DNA of 64,000 nucleotides from Bacillota bacterium (GTDB lineage: Bacteria > Bacillota > Clostridia > Clostridiales > Caloramatoraceae). The number at the start of each line of letters is the position of its first letter. The first letter of the stretch is position 1. Below are positions 27,064 to 35,998 of the stretch, one piece after another. The stretch lies in the NCBI GenBank assembly GCA_023389275.1, contig JAEWEN010000066.1, positions 1 to 64,000 on the forward strand, in the 5' to 3' direction. The notes beneath the pieces were generated by a model, which saw only the letters and a list, made by a program, of their open reading frames with translations, did not search any database and was not told the origin of the DNA. The translations under genes were made by a program, and so were the position numbers.

Positions 27064-28251
27064 ATGGACAAAAATAATTATGGTATAGATACCAAAGCTA
27101 TACACGGAGGATGTGAGGGATATAATCCTAATTACTCTTTAAATCCTCCAATATTTCAAACATCAACTTTTGTATTTAAAGATCTTGATCATGTAGAGGA
27201 TGTAATGTCATTTAAAAGTGATGATTATGTTTATACTAGAGGAAACAATCCTACTTTAAGACTTCTTGAAAAAAGAGTTTCAGAACTTGAAGGTGGAAAA
27301 AGCGCAGTAGCATTTGCTTCAGGTATGGCAGCTATAAGCTCAGTTATTTTTTCCCTAGTTAAGCCAGGGGATACTATAATAACTCATAGAACATTATACG
27401 GTTCTAGTTATAATGTAGCTGCAAAACTTGCACCAAAATTTAATGTTATATCAAAAATGATTGATTTAACTAATACAGATAATTTAGAAAAAGAAATAGA
27501 TGAAAGTGTAAAGGTTATATATTTTGAAACACCTTCAAATCCTAATCTTGAAATTATAGATATAGAAAAAGTAGCAAGTATTGCTAGTAAGTATAATATA
27601 AAGGTTGTGGTAGATAATACTTTTGCATCACCTTATTTTCAAAATCCTTTAAAACTTGGTGCAGATGTTGTTGTTCACTCTGCTACTAAATATATATGTG
27701 GTCACGGAGATGTAGTAGGAGGTATTGCTATATCTAAAGATGATAACTATATAAATGAACTTAAATTTGATTATATGTGTGAATTTGGTGGAGTAATGTC
27801 TCCTTTTAATGCTTGGCTTTTACTAAGAGGATTAAAAACATTAGGACTTAGAATGAAAAAGCATGAGGAAAATGCTATTTGTGTTGCTAATTTCTTAGAA
27901 TCACATGAAAAAGTAGAAAAAGTAATGTATCCAGGACTTAAATCTTTTAAAGGACATGAGATATGTAAAAAGCAAATGTCAGGTTTTGGAGGAATATTAA
28001 GTTTTGAGCTTAAAGATGAATACAATAACCTAGATAAGTTTTTTAAAAAATTAAATCTTTTATCTTTAGCAGTAAGTCTTGGAGATTGTGAAAGCTTAAT
28101 TCAACATCCAGCATCTATGACTCACAGAGGTTATCCAAATGAAACATTAGAGGATTTTGGATTTTCTAAAAAAACTATTAGAATTTCATGTGGAATTGAA
28201 AATGTTGAGGATATAATAGAAGACATAAAAAATGCTTTAAATTCTTTATAG
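27064..28251 (+). CDS. Cys/Met metabolism PLP enzyme (cystathionine or methionine gamma-lyase / gamma-synthase type)
   Basis: The 395-residue protein is a fold-type I PLP enzyme with YTRGNNPTLRLLEKRV, VVDNTFASPYFQNPL, PLP Lys209 in HSATKYICGHGDVVGG and SLGDCESLIQHPASMTHRG. Possible reactions are methionine or cystathionine gamma-elimination, or gamma-synthesis. The Cys typical of classical methionine gamma-lyase after TLYG is a Ser here (TLYGSSYN), which weakens that exact call. It follows mtaD closely with GGAGG upstream and ends at a terminator. Confidence 0.85.
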   Translation: MDKNNYGIDTKAIHGGCEGYNPNYSLNPPIFQTSTFVFKDLDHVEDVMSFKSDDYVYTRGNNPTLRLLEKRVSELEGGKSAVAFASGMAAISSVIFSLVKPGDTIITHRTLYGSSYNVAAKLAPKFNVISKMIDLTNTDNLEKEIDESVKVIYFETPSNPNLEIIDIEKVASIASKYNIKVVVDNTFASPYFQNPLKLGADVVVHSATKYICGHGDVVGGIAISKDDNYINELKFDYMCEFGGVMSPFNAWLLLRGLKTLGLRMKKHEENAICVANFLESHEKVEKVMYPGLKSFKGHEICKKQMSGFGGILSFELKDEYNNLDKFFKKLNLLSLAVSLGDCESLIQHPASMTHRGYPNETLEDFGFSKKTIRISCGIENVEDIIEDIKNALNSL

Positions 28252-28285
28252 ACTTTATGTATAAAAAACGACATAATTATAGACG

Positions 28286-28317
28286 AAAATCCTGTATTAT
28301 ATTAATACAGGATTTTT
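28286..28317 (+). terminator. Terminator after the mtaD unit
   Basis: AAAATCCTGTATTA pairs with TAATACAGGATTTT around a three-base loop, followed by more T. Confidence 0.85.
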
Positions 28318-28400
28318 TTACATAAAAACAACATAAATTGTAAAAAAAGTAAAATTAATATATAATGTTATAAGAATTTTGGCGGGAGAAGTGATAAAAG

Positions 28401-30440
28401 GTGAAGACATACAAAATACATATATATGCGTTTATATTTTCTATTGTGATTTTTATTGTTGGAAATATTACCGTTGATCTGTATAAAGATAATGAAATAC
28501 AGAAAAATAAAAATGATTTAACAATAAAAAGTCATTTAGTAGCAAGTTATATAGATAATTATATAAATGGCGCAATAGGTATAAATAAAACAATATCCTA
28601 TATCACATCTCAAAATAATAATTTAGAATATGTAAAATCAATTATAAAAGATAATATACAATATGAACAATCAGAATTTATTGTAGATATTGCATTAAAT
28701 GGTAAGGTAGAAAGATTATATCCTAATAAAGAATATGAAGACAGCTATAAAATAGATTTTTCAGACTTGTTAAAAGATAAAAACAATGAATTTGCCACTA
28801 GTGTAACATTTTCAAATGGAGAAAAAGGATTTTTAATAAAGTCTTCAATTTATAATGATCAAAAAAAATATATAGGTTTTATAAGTTGTATTGTTAAACA
28901 GTCTGAAATTAAAAAAATGGTAGATGATTTATTAGAGAATAAATATAAATATAAAGTATATTATATAAATGAAAGTAATAAAAAAACTATAGATATAGTT
29001 AAAAATACAAGCGATGAAATAAGGGAAGTAGAAAATATATATATTAATTTTGAAAGTGAAAATTGGATTGTAGAAGTAGGTAGAGATACATTAATAGATA
29101 ATTCTAGTCTTATAAAAATGTATAGAGCTATGGTTGCTTTTATATCTTTTATATCTTATATAACTTTATATCTTTTAACAAAATATCCTTTAATATTAAG
29201 AGAGCAAGTTTATGAAATAAAAGAAGCTAATATAAAAGCAAGTAGAAGTGAACAAAAGTATAGAAGCTTTTTTGATATGTCACCAGACTATGTATTTGTT
29301 ATTAATATGGAAACAGGAAAAATTATCGAAGCTAATAAAAAATTTAGAGAAATTACATCCTTTGAGGATATTGAAAATATATCAGTGTTTTCTTTGTTTT
29401 CTAAAGAAAGTAGCATTTTAATAAATAATATGTTTAAAAGTAATGAATTAAAAGAAATAAACTTAAAGGTTTTAAGTGAAAAAGAATGTATTGAATTAGA
29501 AGTAAATTCTATAATACTAAAATCTAAAAATTTTCCTAATAAAATTTTATGTGTAGGTAGAGATTTAAGTGAAAAAAGAAAGCTTGAAAAAATAGAAAAA
29601 GAAAAAATAGAAAAAGAAAAATTATTAGAAGAAGCAATTGAATATAATAAAATAAAAACAGAGTTTTTTGCCAATATGTCACATGAACTTAGAACACCTT
29701 TAAATGTAATACTTGGTTCAGTTCAACTTATGGATTTTAATTTAAATAAAAAGAATATAAAAGATATAGTAAAAAGAAATAATAAAATAATAAAGCAAAA
29801 TTGTTATAGGCTTTTAAGAATTATAAGTAATATTATAGATATAACAAAATATGAATCAGATTACTTACATATGAATTTAACGAATATTAATATAGTAGAA
29901 TTAATAGAAAACATAACAATGTCTGTTGTTGAATATGCTAAAAGCAAAAATATAGATATTGAATTTGATACAAACGCAGAGGAAGTTTATATAAATTGTG
30001 ATGAGGAAAAAATAGAAAGAATAATATTAAACCTACTTTCTAATGCTATTAAATTTACAAATAAAAATGATAAAATTTACGTTAATATAAATAACTTTGA
30101 AGATAAAATAAAAATATGTGTAAAAGATACTGGAATAGGAATACCTAAAGAAAGTCTAAAAGTTATTTTTGAAAGATTTAGACAAGTTAATAAATCTTTT
30201 GTAAGAAGTCATGAAGGAAGTGGAATAGGACTTTCATTAGTTAAATCTTTAGTTGAAGTACATGGGGGAAAAATATGGGCAGAAAGTGAAGTTGGTAAAG
30301 GAAGCAAATTTTATATTGAATTGCCTAAAAATTATTTTTCATATAAAGAAAATGAAATTGCAGTAGATAAAGTTCAAATTTCAGAGGAAGAATTAGGAGA
30401 AAAAGTAAGTATAGAGTTTTCAGATATATATTTTAATTAA
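28401..30440 (+). CDS. Orphan membrane PAS-domain sensor histidine kinase
   Basis: Parts over 679 residues: membrane helix about 7-25, extracellular sensor region about 30-235 (Cache-like), second helix about 240-262, PAS domain about 283-390, a Lys/Glu-rich coiled coil (KLEKIEKEKIEKEKLLEE), HisKA with FFANMSHELRTPLN, and an ATPase domain with NLLSNAIKFTN, DTGIGIP and GSGIGLSLVKSLVE. No response regulator is adjacent. Such orphan kinases in clostridia often feed the Spo0A pathway; that is a guess here. The GTG start has a weak, rather distant GGGAG site. Confidence 0.88.
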   Translation: MKTYKIHIYAFIFSIVIFIVGNITVDLYKDNEIQKNKNDLTIKSHLVASYIDNYINGAIGINKTISYITSQNNNLEYVKSIIKDNIQYEQSEFIVDIALNGKVERLYPNKEYEDSYKIDFSDLLKDKNNEFATSVTFSNGEKGFLIKSSIYNDQKKYIGFISCIVKQSEIKKMVDDLLENKYKYKVYYINESNKKTIDIVKNTSDEIREVENIYINFESENWIVEVGRDTLIDNSSLIKMYRAMVAFISFISYITLYLLTKYPLILREQVYEIKEANIKASRSEQKYRSFFDMSPDYVFVINMETGKIIEANKKFREITSFEDIENISVFSLFSKESSILINNMFKSNELKEINLKVLSEKECIELEVNSIILKSKNFPNKILCVGRDLSEKRKLEKIEKEKIEKEKLLEEAIEYNKIKTEFFANMSHELRTPLNVILGSVQLMDFNLNKKNIKDIVKRNNKIIKQNCYRLLRIISNIIDITKYESDYLHMNLTNINIVELIENITMSVVEYAKSKNIDIEFDTNAEEVYINCDEEKIERIILNLLSNAIKFTNKNDKIYVNINNFEDKIKICVKDTGIGIPKESLKVIFERFRQVNKSFVRSHEGSGIGLSLVKSLVEVHGGKIWAESEVGKGSKFYIELPKNYFSYKENEIAVDKVQISEEELGEKVSIEFSDIYFN

Positions 30441-30486
30441 AAAAAACCACCTAAAATTAAAAAAATTTTTAGGTGGTTTTTTTTCC
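30441..30486 (+). terminator. Terminator after the orphan kinase
   Basis: AAAAAACCACCTAAAA pairs with its complement across an A/T-rich loop and is followed by a run of T. It ends the kinase unit well before the arc promoter. Confidence 0.85.
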
Positions 30487-30532
30487 TTATATTACAAAGT
30501 TGAAATTTTTTGTATTGTTTAATTATTTTTAT

Positions 30533-30730
30533 TTATTCGGGCATACTAGATATTGTAAACCCAATAAAAATATTGTTAGCCAATAGATTTGTAATATTTC
30601 CAAATAAAAATGCTAATAATATTTCAATGGTTATTGAATATTTATGATTTGGTATGAAATATAAAAAAATATTGAATGTAAATATATGCAATAACAGATA
30701 TATAAAATAAAGGAATATTGTTGTTTCCAT
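30533..30730 (-). CDS. Possible small membrane protein or gene remnant (65 aa)
   Basis: This frame encodes a hydrophobic peptide with about two membrane segments and no family I know. The ATG has no convincing ribosome site. The same frame continues open upstream of it for at least 20 codons, into the arc promoter region, without a better start. It could be a decayed fragment of a longer membrane protein, or chance. Confidence 0.25.
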   Translation of the reverse strand: METTIFLYFIYLLLHIFTFNIFLYFIPNHKYSITIEILLAFLFGNITNLLANNIFIGFTISSMPE

Positions 30731-30744
30731 GGCAAGTATTTCTT

Positions 30745-30773
30745 TTGATTTTATTTTTTTATGGGTATATACT
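30745..30773 (+). promoter_or_regulatory. Promoter of the arginine deiminase operon
   Basis: TTGATT at 30745-30750 and TATACT at 30768-30773 are separated by 17 bases, giving a start near 30780 and a 5' leader of about 95 bases before arcA. Confidence 0.65.
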
Positions 30774-30779
30774 AAAACC

Positions 30780-30840
30780 CTGCAAGTGACATATGAACAA
30801 AGTATGAATAACTTGCAGAAAAAATATGAATAATTTTGCT
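30780..30840 (+). promoter_or_regulatory. ArgR-like boxes and inverted repeat downstream of the arc promoter
   Basis: Two copies of TATGAATAA (30803-30811 and 30825-30833) and a weaker TATGAACAA (30792-30800) fit ArgR/AhrC half-sites. The one at 30825-30840, TATGAATAATTTTGCT, is closest to the Bacillus-type box CATGAATAAAAATKCAAK. CTGCAAGT (30780-30787) is also repeated in inverted form at 30811-30818. Sites past the transcription start would suit arginine-responsive control or local RNA structure. No arginine regulator gene is in the window. Confidence 0.45.
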
Positions 30841-30875
30841 GCAGTAAAAAAATAAATTACAACGGAGGATTTTCG

Positions 30876-32102
30876 ATGAGCTATATTAATCTATACTCAG
30901 AAATAGGTAAGCTTAATAAAGTTATGCTTCATAGACCAGGTGAGGAAGTAGAAAACTTAATACCTGAGTATCTTGGAAGACTATTATTTGATGATATTCC
31001 TTATTTAAAAGTTGCAAGAGAAGAACATGATGCTTTTGCTAAAATTCTTAAAGAAAACGGAACAGAAGTTTTATATCTAGAAGAACTTTCAGCTGAAGCT
31101 TTAAGTGATGAAAAGGCTAAAGAAGAATTCTTAAAAGAATTCATACGTGAAAGTGGTATATCATCTCCAGCTCTTACAGAAGCTTTAATGCAATATCTAC
31201 TAAGCATGGAAACTAGACAAATGGTAGATAAAGTTATGGCTGGTGTTAGAAAAGAAGAAATAAACTTTGCTGGAGGAACTTCTTTAATAGAGATGATTAC
31301 AGATGATTATCCTTTCTATTTAGATCCAATGCCAAACCTTTACTTCACACGTGATCCAGGTGCGGCAGCGGCAAATGGAATCATTCTTAACGTAATGAGA
31401 ACAGAAGCAAGAAGAAGAGAAACATTATTCCTTAAATATGTTCATAAATATCATAAAAACTTTAAAAACGACAATATTCCACTATGGTACAACAGAACAG
31501 ACCTGTTCCCATCAGAAGGTGGAGATGAACTTATTCTTTCAGATAAAGTAGCTGCTATAGGAATTTCAGATAGAACTTCAGCAGAAGCTGTAGAAACTAT
31601 TGCTAAAAACCTATTTAATGCAAACACTACTTTTGAAAAAGTTCTTGCATTTGATATACCAAAATGTAGAGCATTCATGCATTTAGATACAGTATTTACA
31701 ATGGTTGATTATGACAAATTTACTATACATCCAGGAATCGAAGGTCCACTAAGTGTTTATGAATTAACAAAAGGTGCTAATGGATCAATAAACATTGCAC
31801 ATAACACTAACCCACTAGAAAAAACACTTGCTAGTGCATTAGGAATTGATAAAGTTGATCTTATCAGATGTGGTGGCGGAGACGTTATTATAGCTGGTAG
31901 AGAGCAATGGAACGACGGTTCAAACACTTTAGCAATTGCTCCAGGAGTTGTTGTTACTTATGAAAGAAACTATGTAAGTAATGAACTACTTGATAAAGCA
32001 GGAGTAAAAGTTCTAACTATGCCAAGTGCTGAACTTTCAAGAGGTAGAGGTGGCCCAAGATGTATGAGTATGCCACTACACAGAGATAACATTACATTTT
32101 AA
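30876..32102 (+). CDS. arcA: Arginine deiminase
   Basis: It hydrolyses arginine to citrulline and ammonia, the first step of the deiminase pathway. The 408-residue length and motifs fit: FTRDPGAA, GGDELILS, HLDTVFTMVD and the catalytic Cys396 in RGRGGPRCMSMPLHR. A GGAGGA site precedes the ATG. It is first in arcA-arcB-arcD-arcC. Codons ending in C (AAC, TTC) seem more frequent than in neighbouring genes, consistent with high expression. Confidence 0.97.
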   Translation: MSYINLYSEIGKLNKVMLHRPGEEVENLIPEYLGRLLFDDIPYLKVAREEHDAFAKILKENGTEVLYLEELSAEALSDEKAKEEFLKEFIRESGISSPALTEALMQYLLSMETRQMVDKVMAGVRKEEINFAGGTSLIEMITDDYPFYLDPMPNLYFTRDPGAAAANGIILNVMRTEARRRETLFLKYVHKYHKNFKNDNIPLWYNRTDLFPSEGGDELILSDKVAAIGISDRTSAEAVETIAKNLFNANTTFEKVLAFDIPKCRAFMHLDTVFTMVDYDKFTIHPGIEGPLSVYELTKGANGSINIAHNTNPLEKTLASALGIDKVDLIRCGGGDVIIAGREQWNDGSNTLAIAPGVVVTYERNYVSNELLDKAGVKVLTMPSAELSRGRGGPRCMSMPLHRDNITF

Positions 32103-32156
32103 TTAAACAATTTATAATATAAGAACTTAATACAGGAATTTAAGGAGGGTATTTAT

Positions 32157-33149
32157 ATGCCAGTTAATTTAAAAGGAAGAAGTTTCTTAACTCTTATGGA
32201 TTTTACTCCACAAGAAATTAGATATATGTTAGATTTAGGACACAATCTTAAAGCTAAAAAAAGATCAGGAGTTAAAGGAAACCTATTAGAAAGAAAAAAT
32301 ATCGTACTTCTTTTTGAAAAAACTTCTACAAGAACAAGATGTGCTTTTGAAGTTGCAACTTACGATGAAGGTGGAAATATTACTTTCCTAGATTCAAAAA
32401 GCTCACAAATGGGTAAAAAAGAATCTCTAGAAGATACAGCTAAAGTTCTTGGAAGATTCTTTGATGGTATAGAGTATAGAGGATATGATCAAGAAGTTGT
32501 TGAGCTTCTTGCAAAACACTCAGGAGTTCCAGTATACAATGGACTAACTGACGCAGATCACCCAACTCAAATACTAGCTGACATGATGACAATTGAAGAG
32601 CATGTAGCAAAACCATTAAACAAATGTAAAGTTGTTTTTGTTGGTGACACAAGAAACAACATGTCATATGCTTGGATGTACGGATGTGCAAAAATGGGAA
32701 TGCACTTTGTAGCATATGGACCAAAAGAACTTGAACCACATGCAGAGGTTATGGAAAAAGTTCAAAAAGTTGCTGCTGAAACAGGAGCAGTTATAGAATA
32801 CTCATCTGATATAAGCTCAATAAAAGATGCTGACGTTATATACTCAGATATTTGGGCATCAATGGGAGAAGAACACTTAATGGCTGAAAGAGTTGCTCTT
32901 CTTAAAGATTACCAAGTAACTATGGATATGCTTAAAGCAACAGGAAATCCTGACGTTATATTTATGCACTGCTTACCTTCATTCCATGACCTTGAAACAG
33001 TTGTGGCTAAAAATGCAAAGGATGAGCTAGGAGTAGATATTAGAGAAGTTACTGATGAAGTATTCAGAAGTAAACACTCTGTAGTATTTGATGAAGCTGA
33101 AAATAGAATGCACTCTATTAAAGCTGTATTAGTTGCTACTTTAGCATAA
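32157..33149 (+). CDS. arcB: Ornithine carbamoyltransferase, catabolic
   Basis: It phosphorolyses citrulline to ornithine and carbamoyl phosphate. The carbamoyl phosphate loop FEKTSTRTR, the QMGKKESLEDTAKVLGR segment, and the HCLPSFHD motif (Ser where Ala is usual) are visible in 330 residues. Its place between arcA and arcD/arcC argues for the catabolic direction. A terminator-like hairpin directly follows it. Confidence 0.95.
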   Translation: MPVNLKGRSFLTLMDFTPQEIRYMLDLGHNLKAKKRSGVKGNLLERKNIVLLFEKTSTRTRCAFEVATYDEGGNITFLDSKSSQMGKKESLEDTAKVLGRFFDGIEYRGYDQEVVELLAKHSGVPVYNGLTDADHPTQILADMMTIEEHVAKPLNKCKVVFVGDTRNNMSYAWMYGCAKMGMHFVAYGPKELEPHAEVMEKVQKVAAETGAVIEYSSDISSIKDADVIYSDIWASMGEEHLMAERVALLKDYQVTMDMLKATGNPDVIFMHCLPSFHDLETVVAKNAKDELGVDIREVTDEVFRSKHSVVFDEAENRMHSIKAVLVATLA

Positions 33150-33153
33150 ATTT

Positions 33154-33182
33154 AAATAGGGTAGCTTTGCTACCCTATTTTT
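33154..33182 (+). terminator. Internal terminator between arcB and arcD
   Basis: AAATAGGGTAGC and GCTACCCTATTT form a 12-base stem with a three-base loop and a T-run. ArcD starts only 33 bases later with no clear new promoter, so this probably lowers expression of arcD-arcC relative to arcA-arcB. Confidence 0.75.
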
Positions 33183-33214
33183 ATTAAAAATTTTGTAATA
33201 AGAGGTATAAAATT

Positions 33215-34633
33215 ATGAGTAAGGATAAAAAAATGGGTCTTGGACTTCTAGTTGCACTAGGAATAGGCTCCATGATTGGTGGAGGAATATTTAACAGTCC
33301 AACAGACCTTATATCAAGCGCAAACCCACAAGCTACACTTATAGCTTGGGCAATTGGTGGATTTGGAGTTATAATGTTAGCACTTGTATTCCAATTACTT
33401 GCTAACAAAAGACCAGATTTAACTGGTGGTATATATTCATATGCAAGAGAAGGATTTGGTGAATTTATTGGATTTAACTCTGCATGGGGATACTGGCTAA
33501 GTGCTTGGATTGGAAACGTTGCGTTTTTCATACTTATGTTTAAAACAATAAACAGTCTTCTACCAGGAAACTTACAACTTAGCCCACTATTTAACTTTGT
33601 TATAGCATCTGCTCTTTTATGGTGTGTACATTACATCATTACAAAAGGTATTCAAGGTGCAAGTTTTATCAATAGTATAGTAACTATTGCTAAATTATTA
33701 CCAATATTACTTGTTATCATATTTGGACTTTTCGTATTTTCAGGACAAAATTTCTTTGTTGAAAATTGGCAAAATACTTTAGCTTCTACAGGAGCACCTT
33801 CAAGTGTAATGTCACAGGTTGGAGGAGCTATGGGTACTATTTTATGGTGCTTTATAGGTGTTGAAGCAGCTACTGTTCTTTCAGAAAAAGCTGAATCACA
33901 AGCTATTGTTGGAAAAGCAACAGTATTAAGTATTGTAATAACACTTTCTATATATGTTTTAATTTCTGTAATTGCAATGGGAGTGCTACCAGCAGATCAA
34001 CTTGTAAATTCAACTACACCTCTTGCTGATGTTTTAAGCTTAACAGCTTTAGGAAAAGCTGGGGAAATAATTGTTAAAGTTGGAATTATACTTTCTTTAT
34101 TAGGAGCACTTTTAAGCTGGGTATTACTAGCAGCAGAAATACCATACCTTGCAGCTAAAGATAAGGTTATGCCAAAATGGTTTGCTGTGCAAAACGATGC
34201 AGGAGTTCCAATTAACTCACTTATAATTACAAACGTAGTTACACAAATTCTTCTACTTGCTTTATTATCAGAAGGATTACAGTCTATGTATTATTCAGTA
34301 ACATTTATTGCTACTGCAACAATACTTGTACCTTACCTATTCTCTTCATTATTTGCTGTTAAAACATGTAATGCAGATAAAAATACAACAACAGGAAACA
34401 AAATAGTAGCGATTCTTGCTACAATTTACTCAATTTATGTTCTTTATGCTGTTGGAGTACTTTACCTAGGTCTTGCATGTATTCTATATGTAACAGGATT
34501 AATTCCTTACTACTATGGAAAGAAGGAAAAAGGAGAGAAATTTACTTCATCAGAAAAAATAGGTTCTATAATTTTAATTGCTATAGCAATACTAATGATA
34601 GTACTTTTAGCAATGGGAGTTATTAGTTTCTAA
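33215..34633 (+). CDS. arcD: Arginine/ornithine antiporter
   Basis: This 472-residue APC-superfamily protein has about 12 membrane helices and the typical start GLLVALGIGSMIGGGIFNSPTDL. It exchanges external arginine for internal ornithine at no energy cost. It lies between arcB and arcC. The ribosome site AGAGGT is weaker than those of the other arc genes. Confidence 0.93.
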   Translation: MSKDKKMGLGLLVALGIGSMIGGGIFNSPTDLISSANPQATLIAWAIGGFGVIMLALVFQLLANKRPDLTGGIYSYAREGFGEFIGFNSAWGYWLSAWIGNVAFFILMFKTINSLLPGNLQLSPLFNFVIASALLWCVHYIITKGIQGASFINSIVTIAKLLPILLVIIFGLFVFSGQNFFVENWQNTLASTGAPSSVMSQVGGAMGTILWCFIGVEAATVLSEKAESQAIVGKATVLSIVITLSIYVLISVIAMGVLPADQLVNSTTPLADVLSLTALGKAGEIIVKVGIILSLLGALLSWVLLAAEIPYLAAKDKVMPKWFAVQNDAGVPINSLIITNVVTQILLLALLSEGLQSMYYSVTFIATATILVPYLFSSLFAVKTCNADKNTTTGNKIVAILATIYSIYVLYAVGVLYLGLACILYVTGLIPYYYGKKEKGEKFTSSEKIGSIILIAIAILMIVLLAMGVISF

Positions 34634-34666
34634 TATATTTTAGTTTTACAATAAGGAGGAAATATT

Positions 34667-35617
34667 ATGGCAAGAGTAGTAGTAGCATTAGGTGGTAATG
34701 CTCTTCAAGCAGATACAAAAGACACATCAGCAAAATCACAAATAGTAGCTTGTGAAGCTACAGCAAAACCAATAGCTGATTTAATAGAAGATGGTCATGA
34801 AGTAATAATAGCACATGGAAATGGACCACAAGTTGGGCAAATAGTTGCAACTTATGAAGCATCAGCTGCAGCTAACCCATCAAATCCAGTTATGCCGTTC
34901 CCAGAGTGTGGAGCTATGAGTCAAGGGTATATAGGATATCATCTTCAACAAGCAATAAGAGATGAACTAAACAGAAGAAACATTAAAAAACAAGTAGCTT
35001 CAGTTGTTACTCAAGTTATTGTTGATAAAAATGACCCAGGATTCCAAAATCCAACTAAACCAGTAGGTTCATTTGTATCAGAAGAAGAAGCTAAGGTTTT
35101 AGAAGCTGAAAAAGGATATGTTATGAAAGAAGACTCAGGAAGAGGATTTAGAAGAGTAGTAGCATCTCCAGTACCAGTATCTGTAGTTGAAGAAGGAATT
35201 GTAAAAACTTTAGTAGATGCAGGTCATGTAGTAATTACAGTTGGAGGAGGAGGAATTCCAGTTATAGAAAAAGAAGATGGAACTTTAGAAGGAATTCCAG
35301 CTGTTATTGATAAAGATCTAGCTTCAGAAAAAATAGCAGAACTTTTAGATGCAGATGAATTAGTTATTCTTACTGCTGTAGAGCAAGTTGCAATTAACTT
35401 TAATACTCCGCAGCAAGAAAACCTTTCAAATATTACAGTAGCAGATGCTGAAAAATATATGGCAGAAGGACATTTTGCACCAGGATCAATGCTTCCAAAG
35501 GTTAAAGCAGCAGTTATGTTTGCAGAATCAAAACCAGGAAGAAAAGCTATAATAACTTCTCTAGAAAAAGCTCGTAATGCTTTAAAAGGTGAAACAGGAA
35601 CTATAATTAGTTGTTAA
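34667..35617 (+). CDS. arcC: Carbamate kinase
   Basis: It transfers phosphate from carbamoyl phosphate to ADP, yielding the ATP of the pathway. The 316-residue amino-acid-kinase fold shows VVALGGNALQ, AHGNGPQVGQI, ITVGGGGIPV, DKDLASEKIA and GSMLPKVKAA. AAGGAGGAAA precedes the ATG. It is the last arc gene, ending in a strong terminator. Confidence 0.96.
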   Translation: MARVVVALGGNALQADTKDTSAKSQIVACEATAKPIADLIEDGHEVIIAHGNGPQVGQIVATYEASAAANPSNPVMPFPECGAMSQGYIGYHLQQAIRDELNRRNIKKQVASVVTQVIVDKNDPGFQNPTKPVGSFVSEEEAKVLEAEKGYVMKEDSGRGFRRVVASPVPVSVVEEGIVKTLVDAGHVVITVGGGGIPVIEKEDGTLEGIPAVIDKDLASEKIAELLDADELVILTAVEQVAINFNTPQQENLSNITVADAEKYMAEGHFAPGSMLPKVKAAVMFAESKPGRKAIITSLEKARNALKGETGTIISC

Positions 35618-35618
35618 T

Positions 35619-35650
35619 AAAAAAGCTGCTAGAATATCTAGCAGCTTTTT
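35619..35650 (+). terminator. Terminator of the arc operon
   Basis: AAAAAGCTGCTAGA pairs with TCTAGCAGCTTTTT around a three-base loop. Confidence 0.88.
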
Positions 35651-35671
35651 AACTATGTATAGCTATTAACA

Positions 35672-35700
35672 TTGACATAGTTATATGTTAAATTTATAAT
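35672..35700 (+). promoter_or_regulatory. Promoter of the T-box / asnS unit
   Basis: A perfect TTGACA (35672-35677) and a perfect TATAAT (35695-35700) are 17 bases apart. Confidence 0.88.
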
Positions 35701-35706
35701 ATAACA

Positions 35707-35977
35707 TAATGCAATAAAAACAGTGATCAGAAGAGTAGGTATAGTTTTGATTTTAAGCGAGTGAATGATGGTGGAAGTTTCACATGATGGCTATATTGAA
35801 GAACATCTGGGAGTTTCTATCTGAACCTAAAATTTTAGTAGTAGGACTAGACGGTTAAGGTCGTTATTACCTTTATAAGCTTTGCTTATACTAAGTGGTC
35901 GAAAGACTATTTGGGTGGCACCACGGAGATAACCCTTCGTCCCATTATAAGGACAAAGGGATTTTTTATTTTTTGAA
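35707..35977 (+). promoter_or_regulatory. T-box leader, asparagine-type, controlling asnS
   Basis: Stem I landmarks (AGCGAGTGAATGATGG), the T-box sequence GGGTGGCACCACGG (35913-35926) and a terminator (CCCTTCGTCC with GGACAAAGGG, then T-run, 35933-35977) are all present. The likely specifier codon is AAC (Asn) at 35802-35804. The T-box bulge UGGC (35916-35919) pairs with a GCCA tRNA end, so a G discriminator base, as in tRNA-Asn. Uncharged tRNA-Asn should therefore raise asnS expression. Confidence 0.93.
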
Positions 35978-35998
35978 TATATTAAAGGAGGATAAAGA

